Below are positions 1 through 6,635 of a DNA stretch of 9,280 nt, in pieces (positions within the stretch are counted from its first letter, which is position 1; the number at the start of each line of letters is the position of its first letter). Origin of the DNA: CAZXDS01 sp964639525 (lineage in GTDB: Bacteria; Bacteroidota; Ignavibacteria; Ignavibacteriales; Melioribacteraceae); contig CAZXDS010000137.1 of assembly GCA_964639525.1 (NCBI GenBank), positions 1-9,280 of the forward strand. Reading direction: 5' to 3'. The translations under genes and the position numbers were made by a program. The notes beneath the pieces were generated by a model that saw only the letters and a program-made list of their open reading frames with translations, did not search any database and had not been told where the DNA came from.

Positions 1-57
1 AGTCTTTTTTAATAATTTTCCCTAACTGTCGCACTTGCGGGTTGAATCTACGAATTA

Positions 58-74
58 ATTATTTTTAAAATAAT
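58..74. repeat. AT-only inverted repeat in the nqrA leader
   Basis: ATTATTTT and AAAATAAT form a perfect 8-base inverted repeat around a single T. It lies about 80 bases before nqrA, where an operator could be. The arms contain only A and T in an AT-rich stretch, so chance occurrence is quite possible. Confidence 0.25.
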
Positions 75-93
75 AGTGATATCTTAAAAACTA

Positions 94-116
94 TTTAGTA
101 AATTTACAGTTATTAT
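94..116 (+). repeat. Upstream element shared with the apbE leader (copy 1, before nqrA)
   Basis: TTTAGTAA (94-101) is followed directly by ATTTACAGTTATTAT (102-116), ending 34 bases before the nqrA ATG. The same two blocks occur in the same order before apbE at 6601-6627, with four extra bases between them. The placement before two functionally linked genes suggests a common regulatory site, but AT-rich chance similarity cannot be excluded. Confidence 0.45.
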
Positions 117-150
117 TTAAATGACTTATTAACTATTTGCGTTGAAACGA

Positions 151-1497
151 ATGGGAATATTTAAGATTAAACGCGGTTTAGACCTTCCGATAATTGGTAC
201 CCCTCAACAATTAATTTCAGATAAACATGTTAAAACTGTTGCCGTACTCGGTCCGGATTTTGTAGGGTTAAAGCCTACAATGGCGGTTAAAGTAGGTGAT
301 ACCGTTAAGTTAGGTCAGCTTTTGTTTACAGATAAAAAATCACAATCTGTGAAATTTACTGCTTCAGGTAGTGGAGTAATTAAGGCAATTAACAGAGGTG
401 AGAAAAGAGTTTTGCAATCGGTTGTAATTGAGCTTTCCGGGAATGAAGAAATTACATTTGATTCTTATACTGAGAACGAATTGCAATCTTTATCACGTGA
501 AAAGGTCGTTAATCAACTTTTGGAATCGGGTATGTGGGTATCTTTGAGATGTCGTCCATTTAGTCATGTAGCTAATCCTGAAGTTGTTCCGCACTCAATA
601 TTTGTTACGGCAATTGATACAAATCCGCTTGCTCCTTCAGTTGAAAAAATTATAGAAGGAAGGGAAGCAAGTTTTAAGAACGGGTTGAAAATATTATCAC
701 AATTAACTGAAGGAAAAGTTTTCCTTGTTAAAAAACTTGGAGATAATATTCCTTCAATTGAAAATGAAAAGATATCGGTTGAAGAATTCAGCGGTCCGCA
801 TCCTGCCGGAAACGTTGGAACTCACATTCATTTTCTTGATTCAGTAAACGGCACTAAAGAAGTGTGGCATATTGGCGCCCAAGATGTTGCTGCAATTGGC
901 GACTTATTTACGACCGGTAAAATTAATGTTGTAAGAATAGTGGCACTTGCAGGTTCTGAAGTTAAGCAGCCAAGATTATTGAGGACTAGACTTGGAGCTT
1001 CAATATCTGAACTTACTGAAGGGGAGTTAACCGAAAATGAAAATCGGATTATATCCGGTTCAGTTCTTCACGGAAGAAAAGCTGAAAACAATTTGGGATT
1101 TCTCTGTCGTTATCATCAGCAGATTTCCGTAATTCCGGAAGATCATGAGAGAAAATTTCTTGGATGGCTTGGTGCCGGACTCGATCAATATTCGGTTAAA
1201 AGATCATATTTGTCATCCTTGCTTCCAAATAAAAAATTTAAGTTTACAACAAATTCCAACGGTTCACTAAGAGCTATTGTTCCTGTAGGCAGTTACGAGA
1301 AAGTTATGCCGCTTGATATTTTACCGACTTTTTTACTTCGTGCTTTAGCTATGGATGATATTGAGGAATCGGAAAGTTTGGGAGCTTTGGAACTTGATGA
1401 AGAAGATTTGGCATTGTGTACTTTTGTGTGCCCGTCTAAAATTAATCATGGGGAAAATTTACGAAGAGTATTAACTTTAATTGAAAAGGAAGGATAG
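151..1497 (+). CDS. nqrA: Na+-translocating NADH:quinone oxidoreductase subunit A
   Basis: This is the peripheral cytoplasmic subunit of the Na+-NQR complex, which is anchored on NqrB and has no membrane segments. The 448-residue length is close to the roughly 446 of Vibrio NqrA. Visible family signatures are the N-terminal KRGLDLPIIGTP, the early barrel-sandwich-like region with INRGEKRVLQSVVIE, GPHPAGNVGTHIHFLD near residues 215-230, YEKVMPLDILPTFLLRAL, and the C-terminal LDEEDLALCTFVCPSK with two cysteines (about 423 and 427). The reading frame is closed upstream by a stop at 130-132, so only TTG at 142 or ATG at 151 can start it. ATG 151 is preferred because it gives MGIFKIKRGLDLP, close to the family N terminus. 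Neither start has a good Shine-Dalgarno site, unlike the next five genes. It is the first gene of the operon, and its TAG stop shares one base with the nqrB start. Confidence 0.96.
   Translation: MGIFKIKRGLDLPIIGTPQQLISDKHVKTVAVLGPDFVGLKPTMAVKVGDTVKLGQLLFTDKKSQSVKFTASGSGVIKAINRGEKRVLQSVVIELSGNEEITFDSYTENELQSLSREKVVNQLLESGMWVSLRCRPFSHVANPEVVPHSIFVTAIDTNPLAPSVEKIIEGREASFKNGLKILSQLTEGKVFLVKKLGDNIPSIENEKISVEEFSGPHPAGNVGTHIHFLDSVNGTKEVWHIGAQDVAAIGDLFTTGKINVVRIVALAGSEVKQPRLLRTRLGASISELTEGELTENENRIISGSVLHGRKAENNLGFLCRYHQQISVIPEDHERKFLGWLGAGLDQYSVKRSYLSSLLPNKKFKFTTNSNGSLRAIVPVGSYEKVMPLDILPTFLLRALAMDDIEESESLGALELDEEDLALCTFVCPSKINHGENLRRVLTLIEKEG
1486..1494 (+). promoter_or_regulatory. Ribosome binding site that sets the GTG start of nqrB
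   Basis: The purine run AAGGAAGGA lies inside the last codons of nqrA. Its first AAGGA is six bases before the GTG at 1497. Because no ATG is near, this site is the main reason to accept the GTG start, and it implies translational coupling across the TAGTG stop/start overlap. Confidence 0.7.
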
Positions 1498-2696
1498 TGA
1501 AAGTACTACGAAAATTTTTAGATAATCAAAAAAAATATTTCACTGCCGGCGGAAAATTAGAAAAACTGCATCCATTGTACGAAGCAACGGACACTATTCT
1601 TTATACTTCCGGAAAAGTAACGTCAGGCACATCGCATGTTAAAGATGCTATGGATTTGAAGAGGATGATGATTGTAGTTTACGTCGCCTTACTTCCTGCT
1701 GTTTTCTGGGCGTTTTATAACACAGGTTTTCAAGCATTAACCGCAATGCAAAATGCCGGTTTATCTTCGTTGGGAACTTGGCAAGGAAATTTTGCTAATT
1801 GGCTCGGCATCGGATTAAATCCACAAAATATGTTCAGCAATATTTTATTGGGAATGATATATTTTATTCCGGTCTATTTAGTAACTCTTGCAGTTGGCGG
1901 TGCTTGGGAAGTTCTTTTTGCGTCGGTTCGTAAACACGAAATTGCGGAAGGGTTTCTCGTAACCAGTTTGCTTTTTCCGCTTATATTACCGCCGACAATT
2001 CCTCTTTGGCAAGTTGCAATTGGTATTTCTTTTGGTGTTGTAATAGGTAAAGAGATATATGGCGGCGTTGGGATGAATATCTTAAATCCGGCATTGGTTG
2101 CTCGGGCATTCTTATTTTTTGCATATCCCGGACAGATTTCAGGAGATAAAGTTTGGGCTGGAATTGACGGTGTTAGTATGGCTACTCCACTCGCTCAATT
2201 TTCGGATAAAGCGATTCCTGTTACAGTTGATTGGTGGCATGCTTTCGTTGGATTAATTCCCGGCTCAATGGGTGAAACTTCCGTGATTGCAATTTTGATT
2301 GGAGCATTCATTCTAATTTATACAGGGGTTGGTTCCTGGAAAATAATGTTGAGTGTTGTCGTGGGTATGGTTGGAATGTCATTATTTTTTAACATTGTAG
2401 GGAGCAGTACAAACGCAATGTTTAGTGTAACTCCGGTTTGGCATTTTGTAATGGGCGGTTTTGCTTTCGGAACTGTGTTTATGGCGACCGATCCTGTTAC
2501 TTCGGCAATGACACAAAAGGGGAAATATTATTACGGGTTATTAATTGGAATACTTGTTGTACTTATTCGAGTTGTGAATCCCGCATTTCCTGAAGGTATG
2601 ATGCTTGCCATCTTATTTGGAAATATAACTGCTCCAATAATAGATAAAGCAGTAATTAGTGCAAATATAAAAAGGAGGCGATTAAGAAATGTCTAG
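1497..2696 (+). CDS. nqrB: Na+-translocating NADH:quinone oxidoreductase subunit B
   Basis: This is the large integral-membrane subunit that carries covalent FMN and riboflavin and contributes to the sodium path and quinone site. The protein has 399 residues, with an N-terminal cytoplasmic stretch (about 1-55) and then many hydrophobic segments. Conserved blocks are SSHV-like SHVKDAMDLKRMMI, VGGAWEVLF (134-141), RKHEIAEGFLVTSLLF, NILNPALVARAFLFFAYPGQISGD, and a C-terminal RVVNPAFPEGMMLAILFGN. By alignment from memory with Vibrio NqrB, the two glycines at 134-135 and Glu138 match residues tied to inhibitor resistance and sodium handling. The FMN acceptor is inferred to be Thr230 in DGVSMATPL, where Vibrio has SGAT. 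The start is GTG, overlapping the nqrA stop by one base, with a strong ribosome site just upstream. The last 8 bases overlap nqrC. Confidence 0.97.
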   Translation: MKVLRKFLDNQKKYFTAGGKLEKLHPLYEATDTILYTSGKVTSGTSHVKDAMDLKRMMIVVYVALLPAVFWAFYNTGFQALTAMQNAGLSSLGTWQGNFANWLGIGLNPQNMFSNILLGMIYFIPVYLVTLAVGGAWEVLFASVRKHEIAEGFLVTSLLFPLILPPTIPLWQVAIGISFGVVIGKEIYGGVGMNILNPALVARAFLFFAYPGQISGDKVWAGIDGVSMATPLAQFSDKAIPVTVDWWHAFVGLIPGSMGETSVIAILIGAFILIYTGVGSWKIMLSVVVGMVGMSLFFNIVGSSTNAMFSVTPVWHFVMGGFAFGTVFMATDPVTSAMTQKGKYYYGLLIGILVVLIRVVNPAFPEGMMLAILFGNITAPIIDKAVISANIKRRRLRNV

Positions 2697-3486
2697 TATT
2701 AAACAAACAATACTTGTCGCTCTCGGTGTCTGTTTTGTCGCTTCAATTTTTGTTTCAACTGCTGCGGTTAAACTTAAACCGATTCAAGTGAAAAATAAAA
2801 AAATGGATTTATTAAAAAACATTTTAGTAGCTGGAGATTTGTATAAAGAAGGTGAAGATGTAAACAAGATTTACAAAGAGAATGTTCAGCCTGAGATTGT
2901 TGACTTGAAATCGGGCAATATTCTTAAAAAAGATAAATTCGATGCTGTGATGAACCCAAATGATTTTGATATTCGGTGTGCAGTTAATGATGCAAAATGG
3001 AGCGAAAAAATTCCTGCCGATAAAGACATTGCCGGTATTAAAATAATGCCCACTGCAATGGCTGTTTACCAAGTGCTTGATAAAAATAAAAATGTAATTA
3101 AATATATTCTGCCTATTTACGGCAAAGGACTTTGGTCAACAATGTATGGCTTTATTGCTTTAGATAAAGATTTGCATACAATTAAAGGTTTCACGTTTTA
3201 CGATCAAGGTGAAACTCCGGGTTTGGGTGGTGAAGTAGATAATCCTAAATGGAAAAAATTATGGATAGGAAAACAAGCATTTGACAAATCGGGTAAGTTG
3301 AAAATTGAAGTGATTAAGCGAATAGTTGATCCCGATGATCCTGATGCGAAATATAAAATTGATGGTCTATCCGGAGCAACACTTACAACAAGAGGTGTTA
3401 ATCATCTTGTCCGTTTTTGGCTAAGTGATGATGGATACGGACATTTCATTAAAAATTTAAGAGGAGATAAGAATGAACAAATATAA
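2689..3486 (+). CDS. nqrC: Na+-translocating NADH:quinone oxidoreductase subunit C
   Basis: NqrC has one N-terminal membrane helix (about residues 7-28) followed by a soluble FMN-binding domain that carries a covalently bound FMN. The 265-residue length is typical. The FMN attachment motif DGLSGATLTTRGV is complete, with the acceptor predicted at Thr231 and Asp225, Ser228, Gly229 and Ala230 forming the ApbE recognition sequence. Other conserved blocks are LPIYGKGLWSTMYGFIALD (141-159) and the nearby GETPGLGGEVDNPKW (174-188). The start ATG overlaps the end of nqrB by 8 bases and is preceded by AGGAGG at 2673-2678. The gene overlaps nqrD by 14 bases at its end. ApbE, which performs the FMN transfer, is encoded downstream at 6636-7685. 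Confidence 0.97.
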   Translation: MSSIKQTILVALGVCFVASIFVSTAAVKLKPIQVKNKKMDLLKNILVAGDLYKEGEDVNKIYKENVQPEIVDLKSGNILKKDKFDAVMNPNDFDIRCAVNDAKWSEKIPADKDIAGIKIMPTAMAVYQVLDKNKNVIKYILPIYGKGLWSTMYGFIALDKDLHTIKGFTFYDQGETPGLGGEVDNPKWKKLWIGKQAFDKSGKLKIEVIKRIVDPDDPDAKYKIDGLSGATLTTRGVNHLVRFWLSDDGYGHFIKNLRGDKNEQI

Positions 3487-4093
3487 GAAAATTCTTCTCG
3501 ATCCAATATTTAATAATAACCCGATTGCACTTCAAATTCTTGGAATTTGTTCTGCTCTCGCGGTTACATCAAAATTGGATACGGCATTGGTTATGTCAAT
3601 TTCCGTTATGTTGGTTGTGGCATTTTCTAATTTCTTTGTAAGTTTAATTAGAAATTATGTGCCGAGCAGTATTAGAATTTTAGTTGAAATGACCATTATT
3701 GCTTCAATGGTGATAATTGCAGACCAGTTTATCAGAGCATTTGCTTTTGACATTAGTAAACAATTATCGGTATATGTTGGCTTAATTATTACCAACTGTA
3801 TTGTGATGGGAAGAACAGAAGCATATGCACTTAAGAATCCGCCAATACAAAGTTTTTTGGACGGTATAGGAAATGGATTGGGCTATTCATTTATTCTAAT
3901 TACATTGGCAGTTTTTAGAGAACTTCTTGGAACTGGTAAACTTCTCGGAATGACTATTATTCCATTAGTGCGTGATGGTGGCTGGTACACTGCAAACGGA
4001 CTATTGTTAATGCCTCCAAGTGCTTTCTTTTTAATTGGTTTTATTATTTGGACAATCCGAACTGTCAAACCTGAACAAAATGAGGAGGCTTAA
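3473..4093 (+). CDS. nqrD: Na+-translocating NADH:quinone oxidoreductase subunit D
   Basis: NqrD is an integral-membrane subunit that, with NqrE, forms a pseudo-symmetric pair (related to RnfE/RnfA) holding an intramembrane iron-sulfur site. The 206 residues contain about six hydrophobic helices. The opening KILLDPIFNNNPIALQILGICSALAV-type sequence and the internal ITNCIVMGRTEAYALKNPP are characteristic. Cys26 and Cys109 correspond to the two NqrD cysteines known in Vibrio (Cys29 and Cys112) to ligate the iron centre. The start overlaps the end of nqrC by 14 bases and has GAGGAG at 3461-3466, six bases upstream. nqrE starts 3 bases after the stop. RnfE is the main alternative family, but the surrounding complete nqrABCDEF order excludes it. 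Confidence 0.96.
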   Translation: MNKYKKILLDPIFNNNPIALQILGICSALAVTSKLDTALVMSISVMLVVAFSNFFVSLIRNYVPSSIRILVEMTIIASMVIIADQFIRAFAFDISKQLSVYVGLIITNCIVMGRTEAYALKNPPIQSFLDGIGNGLGYSFILITLAVFRELLGTGKLLGMTIIPLVRDGGWYTANGLLLMPPSAFFLIGFIIWTIRTVKPEQNEEA

Positions 4094-4096
4094 TTT

Positions 4097-4558
4097 ATGT
4101 TTGAACATTATTTAAGTTTATTTGTTAAGTCTGTTTTTATTGAAAATATGGCTCTTGCATTCTTCCTTGGAATGTGTACTTTTATGGCAATTTCCAAAAA
4201 GGTTGAAACAGCAATCGGACTTGGGATTGCAGTAGTGGTTGTGCAAGCTGTAACCGTACCGGTCAATAATTTAATATACATGCACGTGTTAAAAGAAGGT
4301 GCNNNNNNNNNNNNNNNNNNNNNNNNNNNNNNNNNNNNNNNNNNNNNNNNNNNNNNNNNNNNNNNNNNNNNNNNNNNNNNNNNNNNNNNNNNNNNNNNNN
4401 NNTTTGGCTGGATGCTTGCAATTGTTTTACTTGCCGGTATAAGAGAAAAAATGAAATACGGAAATGTACCAAAGGGCTTAAGAGGACTTGGAATAACTTT
4501 TATTACAGCCGGACTTATGGCAATAGCATTTATGCTGTTTTCCGGAATACAATTATAG
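4097..4558 (+). CDS. nqrE: Na+-translocating NADH:quinone oxidoreductase subunit E, interrupted by assembly gap
   Basis: NqrE is the membrane partner of NqrD in the iron-binding core. The N-terminal 68 residues (HYLSLFVKSVFIENMALAF, GMCTFMAISKKVET, VPVNNLIY) and the C-terminal 52 (FGWMLAIVLLAGIREKMKY, GLRGLGITFITAGL) match NqrE closely. Cys27 corresponds to the first NqrE iron ligand of Vibrio (Cys26). The second ligand (Cys120 in Vibrio) falls in the run of N at 4303-4402. Family members have about 198-202 residues, but this frame gives only 153 including 34 unknown ones, so the real missing segment is probably near 80 residues. The frame stays open across the gap, and nothing suggests a true pseudogene. 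GAGGAGG at 4082-4088 is the ribosome site. The stop is 10 bases before nqrF. Confidence 0.93.
   Translation: MFEHYLSLFVKSVFIENMALAFFLGMCTFMAISKKVETAIGLGIAVVVVQAVTVPVNNLIYMHVLKEGXXXXXXXXXXXXXXXXXXXXXXXXXXXXXXXXXXFGWMLAIVLLAGIREKMKYGNVPKGLRGLGITFITAGLMAIAFMLFSGIQL
4303..4402. other. Assembly gap (100 unknown bases) inside nqrE
   Basis: There are exactly 100 N bases, a conventional placeholder for a scaffold gap of unknown size. Comparison with the normal NqrE length, recalled from the Vibrio protein, suggests that about 240 bases are really missing. The true length should leave a remainder of 1 when divided by 3 if the gene is intact. Confidence 0.98.
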
Positions 4559-4568
4559 AGGATAATTA

Positions 4569-5804
4569 ATGGAAGGAACAAGTTTAATAATATTCGGCGT
4601 GGTAATGTTTATAGTTATTGTGCTGGCACTCGTTGTACTTATTCTGTTTGCAAAATCAAAATTAGTTGCTACAGGTGATGTTAATATTACAATTAATGAT
4701 GACCCGAATAAATCTGTTGTTGTTCCGGTTGGCGGTAAGTTGTTGAACGCTTTAGCCGAACAGAAAATTTTTGTTCCTTCTGCCTGTGGTGGAAAAGGAA
4801 CTTGCGGTGAATGCAAATGCGTAGTTACTGAGGGCGGAGGAGATGTTCTTGCTACAGAAACTTCAAAGTTAAATCGGGGTCAAATACGTGCCGGTTACAG
4901 ATTATCGTGTCAAGTGGCTGTGAAAAACGATATAAAAATAGAATTGCCCAATGAAATATTTGAGATAAAAAAATGGGAATGCACTGTTCGGTCTAATCAC
5001 AATGTTGCTACATTTATTAAGGAGTTGGTTCTCGAACTTCCTGAGGGTGAAAATGTCAATTTTAGAGCCGGTGGATATATTCAGATTGAAGCTCCGAAGC
5101 ACATTGTTAATTATAAAAATTTTATTATTGAGGACGAATATAAACCCGATTGGGACAAATTTAATTTATGGCGCTATGTAAGCAAAGTAAGCGAACCGAT
5201 TGTACGAGCTTATTCAATGGCTAACTATCCCGAAGAAAGGGGCATAATTATGTTGAATGTTCGTGTTGCTTCTCCGCCGCCAAGAATGCCGAATGTTCCT
5301 CCTGGACAAATGTCTTCATTTATTTTTAATCTTAAACCCGGAGATAAGGTTACTATATCCGGTCCTTACGGTGAATTTTTTGCTCGTGATACTGAAGCTG
5401 AAATGGTATTTGTTGGTGGTGGTGCCGGTATGGCACCAATGCGTTCACACATTTTTGATCAGCTAAAGAGACTTGATTCAAATAGAAAAATTTCATATTG
5501 GTATGGTGCTCGTAGTTTGCGAGAGGTTTTTTATGCTGATGAATTTGATAAACTTGCTGAAGAACACCCTAATTTTAAATGGTATCTCGCACTTTCAGAA
5601 CCACAGCCTGAAGATAATTGGACAGGATTAACCGGATTTATTCACCAGGTATTATTTGATGAATATCTTAAAAATCATCCTAACCCTGAAGATGCTGAAT
5701 ATTATATGTGCGGTCCTCCTATGATGAATACAGCGGTTACAAATATGCTGGAAAGTCTCGGTGTTGAACGAGAAAATATCATGTTTGATGATTTCGGCGG
5801 TTAA
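4569..5804 (+). CDS. nqrF: Na+-translocating NADH:quinone oxidoreductase subunit F (NADH dehydrogenase subunit)
   Basis: NqrF is the electron entry point: it oxidises NADH on FAD and passes electrons to a 2Fe-2S cluster. The 411 residues show, in order, one N-terminal membrane helix (about 5-28), a plant-type ferredoxin domain (about 36-130) with cluster ligands Cys73, Cys79, Cys82 and Cys114 in SACGGKGTCGECKC and RLSCQV, and a ferredoxin-reductase module. In that module RAYSMANYP (213-221) is the FAD-binding signature, GPYGEFF (265-271) follows it, GGGAGMAP (283-290) and CGPPMM (381-386) form the NADH-binding half, and the protein ends in the typical FDDFGG. AGAGGA at 4557-4562 is the ribosome site, overlapping the nqrE stop. 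It is the last gene of the operon; a terminator follows about 90 bases later. Confidence 0.97.
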   Translation: MEGTSLIIFGVVMFIVIVLALVVLILFAKSKLVATGDVNITINDDPNKSVVVPVGGKLLNALAEQKIFVPSACGGKGTCGECKCVVTEGGGDVLATETSKLNRGQIRAGYRLSCQVAVKNDIKIELPNEIFEIKKWECTVRSNHNVATFIKELVLELPEGENVNFRAGGYIQIEAPKHIVNYKNFIIEDEYKPDWDKFNLWRYVSKVSEPIVRAYSMANYPEERGIIMLNVRVASPPPRMPNVPPGQMSSFIFNLKPGDKVTISGPYGEFFARDTEAEMVFVGGGAGMAPMRSHIFDQLKRLDSNRKISYWYGARSLREVFYADEFDKLAEEHPNFKWYLALSEPQPEDNWTGLTGFIHQVLFDEYLKNHPNPEDAEYYMCGPPMMNTAVTNMLESLGVERENIMFDDFGG

Positions 5805-5812
5805 TTATGGAA

Positions 5813-5824
5813 TGCGATATCGCA
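5813..5824. repeat. 12-base perfect palindrome just after nqrF
   Basis: TGCGATATCGCA is a perfect inverted repeat without a loop, nine bases after the nqrF stop codon. With no loop it would make a poor RNA hairpin, so a protein-binding site is more plausible than a terminator. It may also be chance. No function can be assigned. Confidence 0.4.
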
Positions 5825-5897
5825 ATAATTATTAATATTGAGAATAATGGTTAGAGTATCAACTATTGATTATAATAAAAAAAAAGTCTATTTTATC

Positions 5898-5925
5898 AAA
5901 AAGTCTGCATTCTTGTAGGCTTTTT
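5898..5925 (+). terminator. Rho-independent terminator of the nqrABCDEF operon
   Basis: The left arm AAAAAGTCTGCA (5898-5909) pairs with the right arm TGTAGGCTTTTT (5914-5925) over 12 positions, including two G-U pairs, around a TTCT loop. The right arm runs into a T-rich tail. The A-rich flank on the left could also stabilise a reverse-strand terminator, but no gene ends there from the other side. It separates the nqr operon from the CBS gene. A second possible left arm lies at 5881-5890. Confidence 0.85.
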
Positions 5926-6137
5926 CTTTATAGTATTAAAAGTTATCCGGCAGATACCTGATGTTTTTTTTGTTAAGAAATTAAAAATAATAAAGTTTAA
6001 CAAAATACAGACAAAATTGGAACTTAGAAATTAGTGAAATGAATATTTGAAAGATTTCTTCTAAATCCCAAGTTCAAAGTTGCACTTTAATGCGTTAGGA
6101 TAAGAATAATAAATTCAAATAATGTTTAAGGGAAATT

Positions 6138-6599
6138 ATGAAAACCGCTGAAGAATTATTAAATGAAAAAGGCACCGAAATTATCAGTGTATCTCCGGAT
6201 ACTACTATTTACGATGCTTTACAAAAAATGGCAGAAAATAATATTGGCTCAATTCTTATTGAGGAAAATAATAAAATAATTGGTATATGGACTGAACGTG
6301 ATCTTTTAAGAAACACATTGCTTGAAGGATTTAATCCTAATACTACTTTGATTAAAGAACATATGATAACTAATCTAATTACTGCCCAATATTCCGATAC
6401 TGTTTACAGTATGATGGATGTTTTCCTTGGTAAAAGATTACGACATTTATTGGTGAAAAAGGATGATAAGTATATCGGACTCTTATCTATCGGTGATGTG
6501 GTAAAAGCAAAATTGAATGAAAAGACAAAAGAACTTAAACAATTACACGCCATGGTTGGGTGGGAATATTACTCAAATTGGCAGTGGAAGAAAAAATAA
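6138..6599 (+). CDS. Two-CBS-domain protein, probable nucleotide-sensing regulator
   Basis: This 153-residue cytoplasmic protein consists almost entirely of a CBS pair. The first CBS domain spans about residues 10-66 and ends in GIWTERDLLR; the second spans about 73-130 and ends in GLLSIGDVVK. Both carry the G-x-x-T/S-x-x-D pattern whose Asp commonly contacts the ribose of AMP, ATP or related ligands, so adenosyl ligand binding is likely from family knowledge. No catalytic or DNA-binding domain is attached. The short C-terminal tail (about 131-153) is rich in aromatic and basic residues. The AAGGGA ribosome site is four bases before the ATG. It is the first gene after the terminator, 36 bases before apbE, so it is probably co-transcribed with the NQR maturation genes. 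Its target is unknown. Confidence 0.9.
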   Translation: MKTAEELLNEKGTEIISVSPDTTIYDALQKMAENNIGSILIEENNKIIGIWTERDLLRNTLLEGFNPNTTLIKEHMITNLITAQYSDTVYSMMDVFLGKRLRHLLVKKDDKYIGLLSIGDVVKAKLNEKTKELKQLHAMVGWEYYSNWQWKKK

Positions 6600-6600
6600 A

Positions 6601-6627
6601 TTTAGTAATCCGATTTACAGTTATTAT
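6601..6627 (+). repeat. Upstream element shared with the nqrA leader (copy 2, before apbE)
   Basis: TTTAGTAA (6601-6608), four bases TCCG, then ATTTACAGTTATTAT (6613-6627), filling most of the 36-base space between the CBS gene stop and the apbE ATG. It matches copy 1 at 94-116 exactly apart from the TCCG insertion. Its position would suit an internal promoter or a translational control element for apbE-nqrM. Confidence 0.45.
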
Positions 6628-6635
6628 GTGAGAAA

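Larger units (their letters stand above)
5805..6137. other. Gene-free region between the nqr operon and the CBS/apbE gene run
   Basis: About 330 AT-rich bases with no credible gene on either strand. It contains a 12-base perfect palindrome at 5813-5824, a loose inverted repeat ATCAA-CTA-TTGAT shortly after it, the intrinsic terminator at 5898-5925, and a small inverted repeat AAAGT-TGC-ACTTT at 6076-6088. A weak promoter-like pair, TTGCAC (6080-6085) and AATAAT (6105-6110) with 19 bases between, could serve the downstream unit, but the match is too poor to call. AAGGGA at 6128-6133 is the likely ribosome site of the CBS gene. Confidence 0.75.

Noticed and set aside
1..10. AGTCTTTTTT at the window start as the tail of an upstream terminator
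   Set aside because: The T run after AGTC looks like the end of an intrinsic terminator, but the other arm would lie outside the window, so it cannot be supported.
42..70. Promoter-like pair TTGAAT and TTAAAA, 17 bases apart, before nqrA
   Set aside because: The second hexamer is a poor match to a -10 box and such pairs are frequent in AT-rich DNA; the promoter consensus for this lineage is also uncertain.
142..1497. Possibility that the operon is Rnf rather than Nqr
   Set aside because: NqrA and NqrF with its ferredoxin and FAD/NADH domains are Nqr-specific, and the gene order is nqrABCDEF without an rnfB-type multi-cluster ferredoxin.
2824..3072. Open reading frame of 82 codons on the - strand inside nqrC
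   Set aside because: It lies entirely opposite a certain nqrC region, has no recognisable domain and no ribosome site, and its composition is that expected of the reverse complement of a coding gene.
3473..3486. The 14-base overlap of nqrC and nqrD as a sign of frameshift or fusion
   Set aside because: Both proteins have normal length and termini, and nqrD has its own GAGGAG site at the right distance, so it is an ordinary overlap within an operon.
4108..4816. Reverse-strand open frames across nqrE and the start of nqrF
   Set aside because: They run through the unknown bases, which keep any frame open artificially, and they oppose well-supported genes.
5257..5466. Short + strand frame inside nqrF
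   Set aside because: It is an alternative frame within the conserved reductase module of nqrF, with no similarity to a known family.
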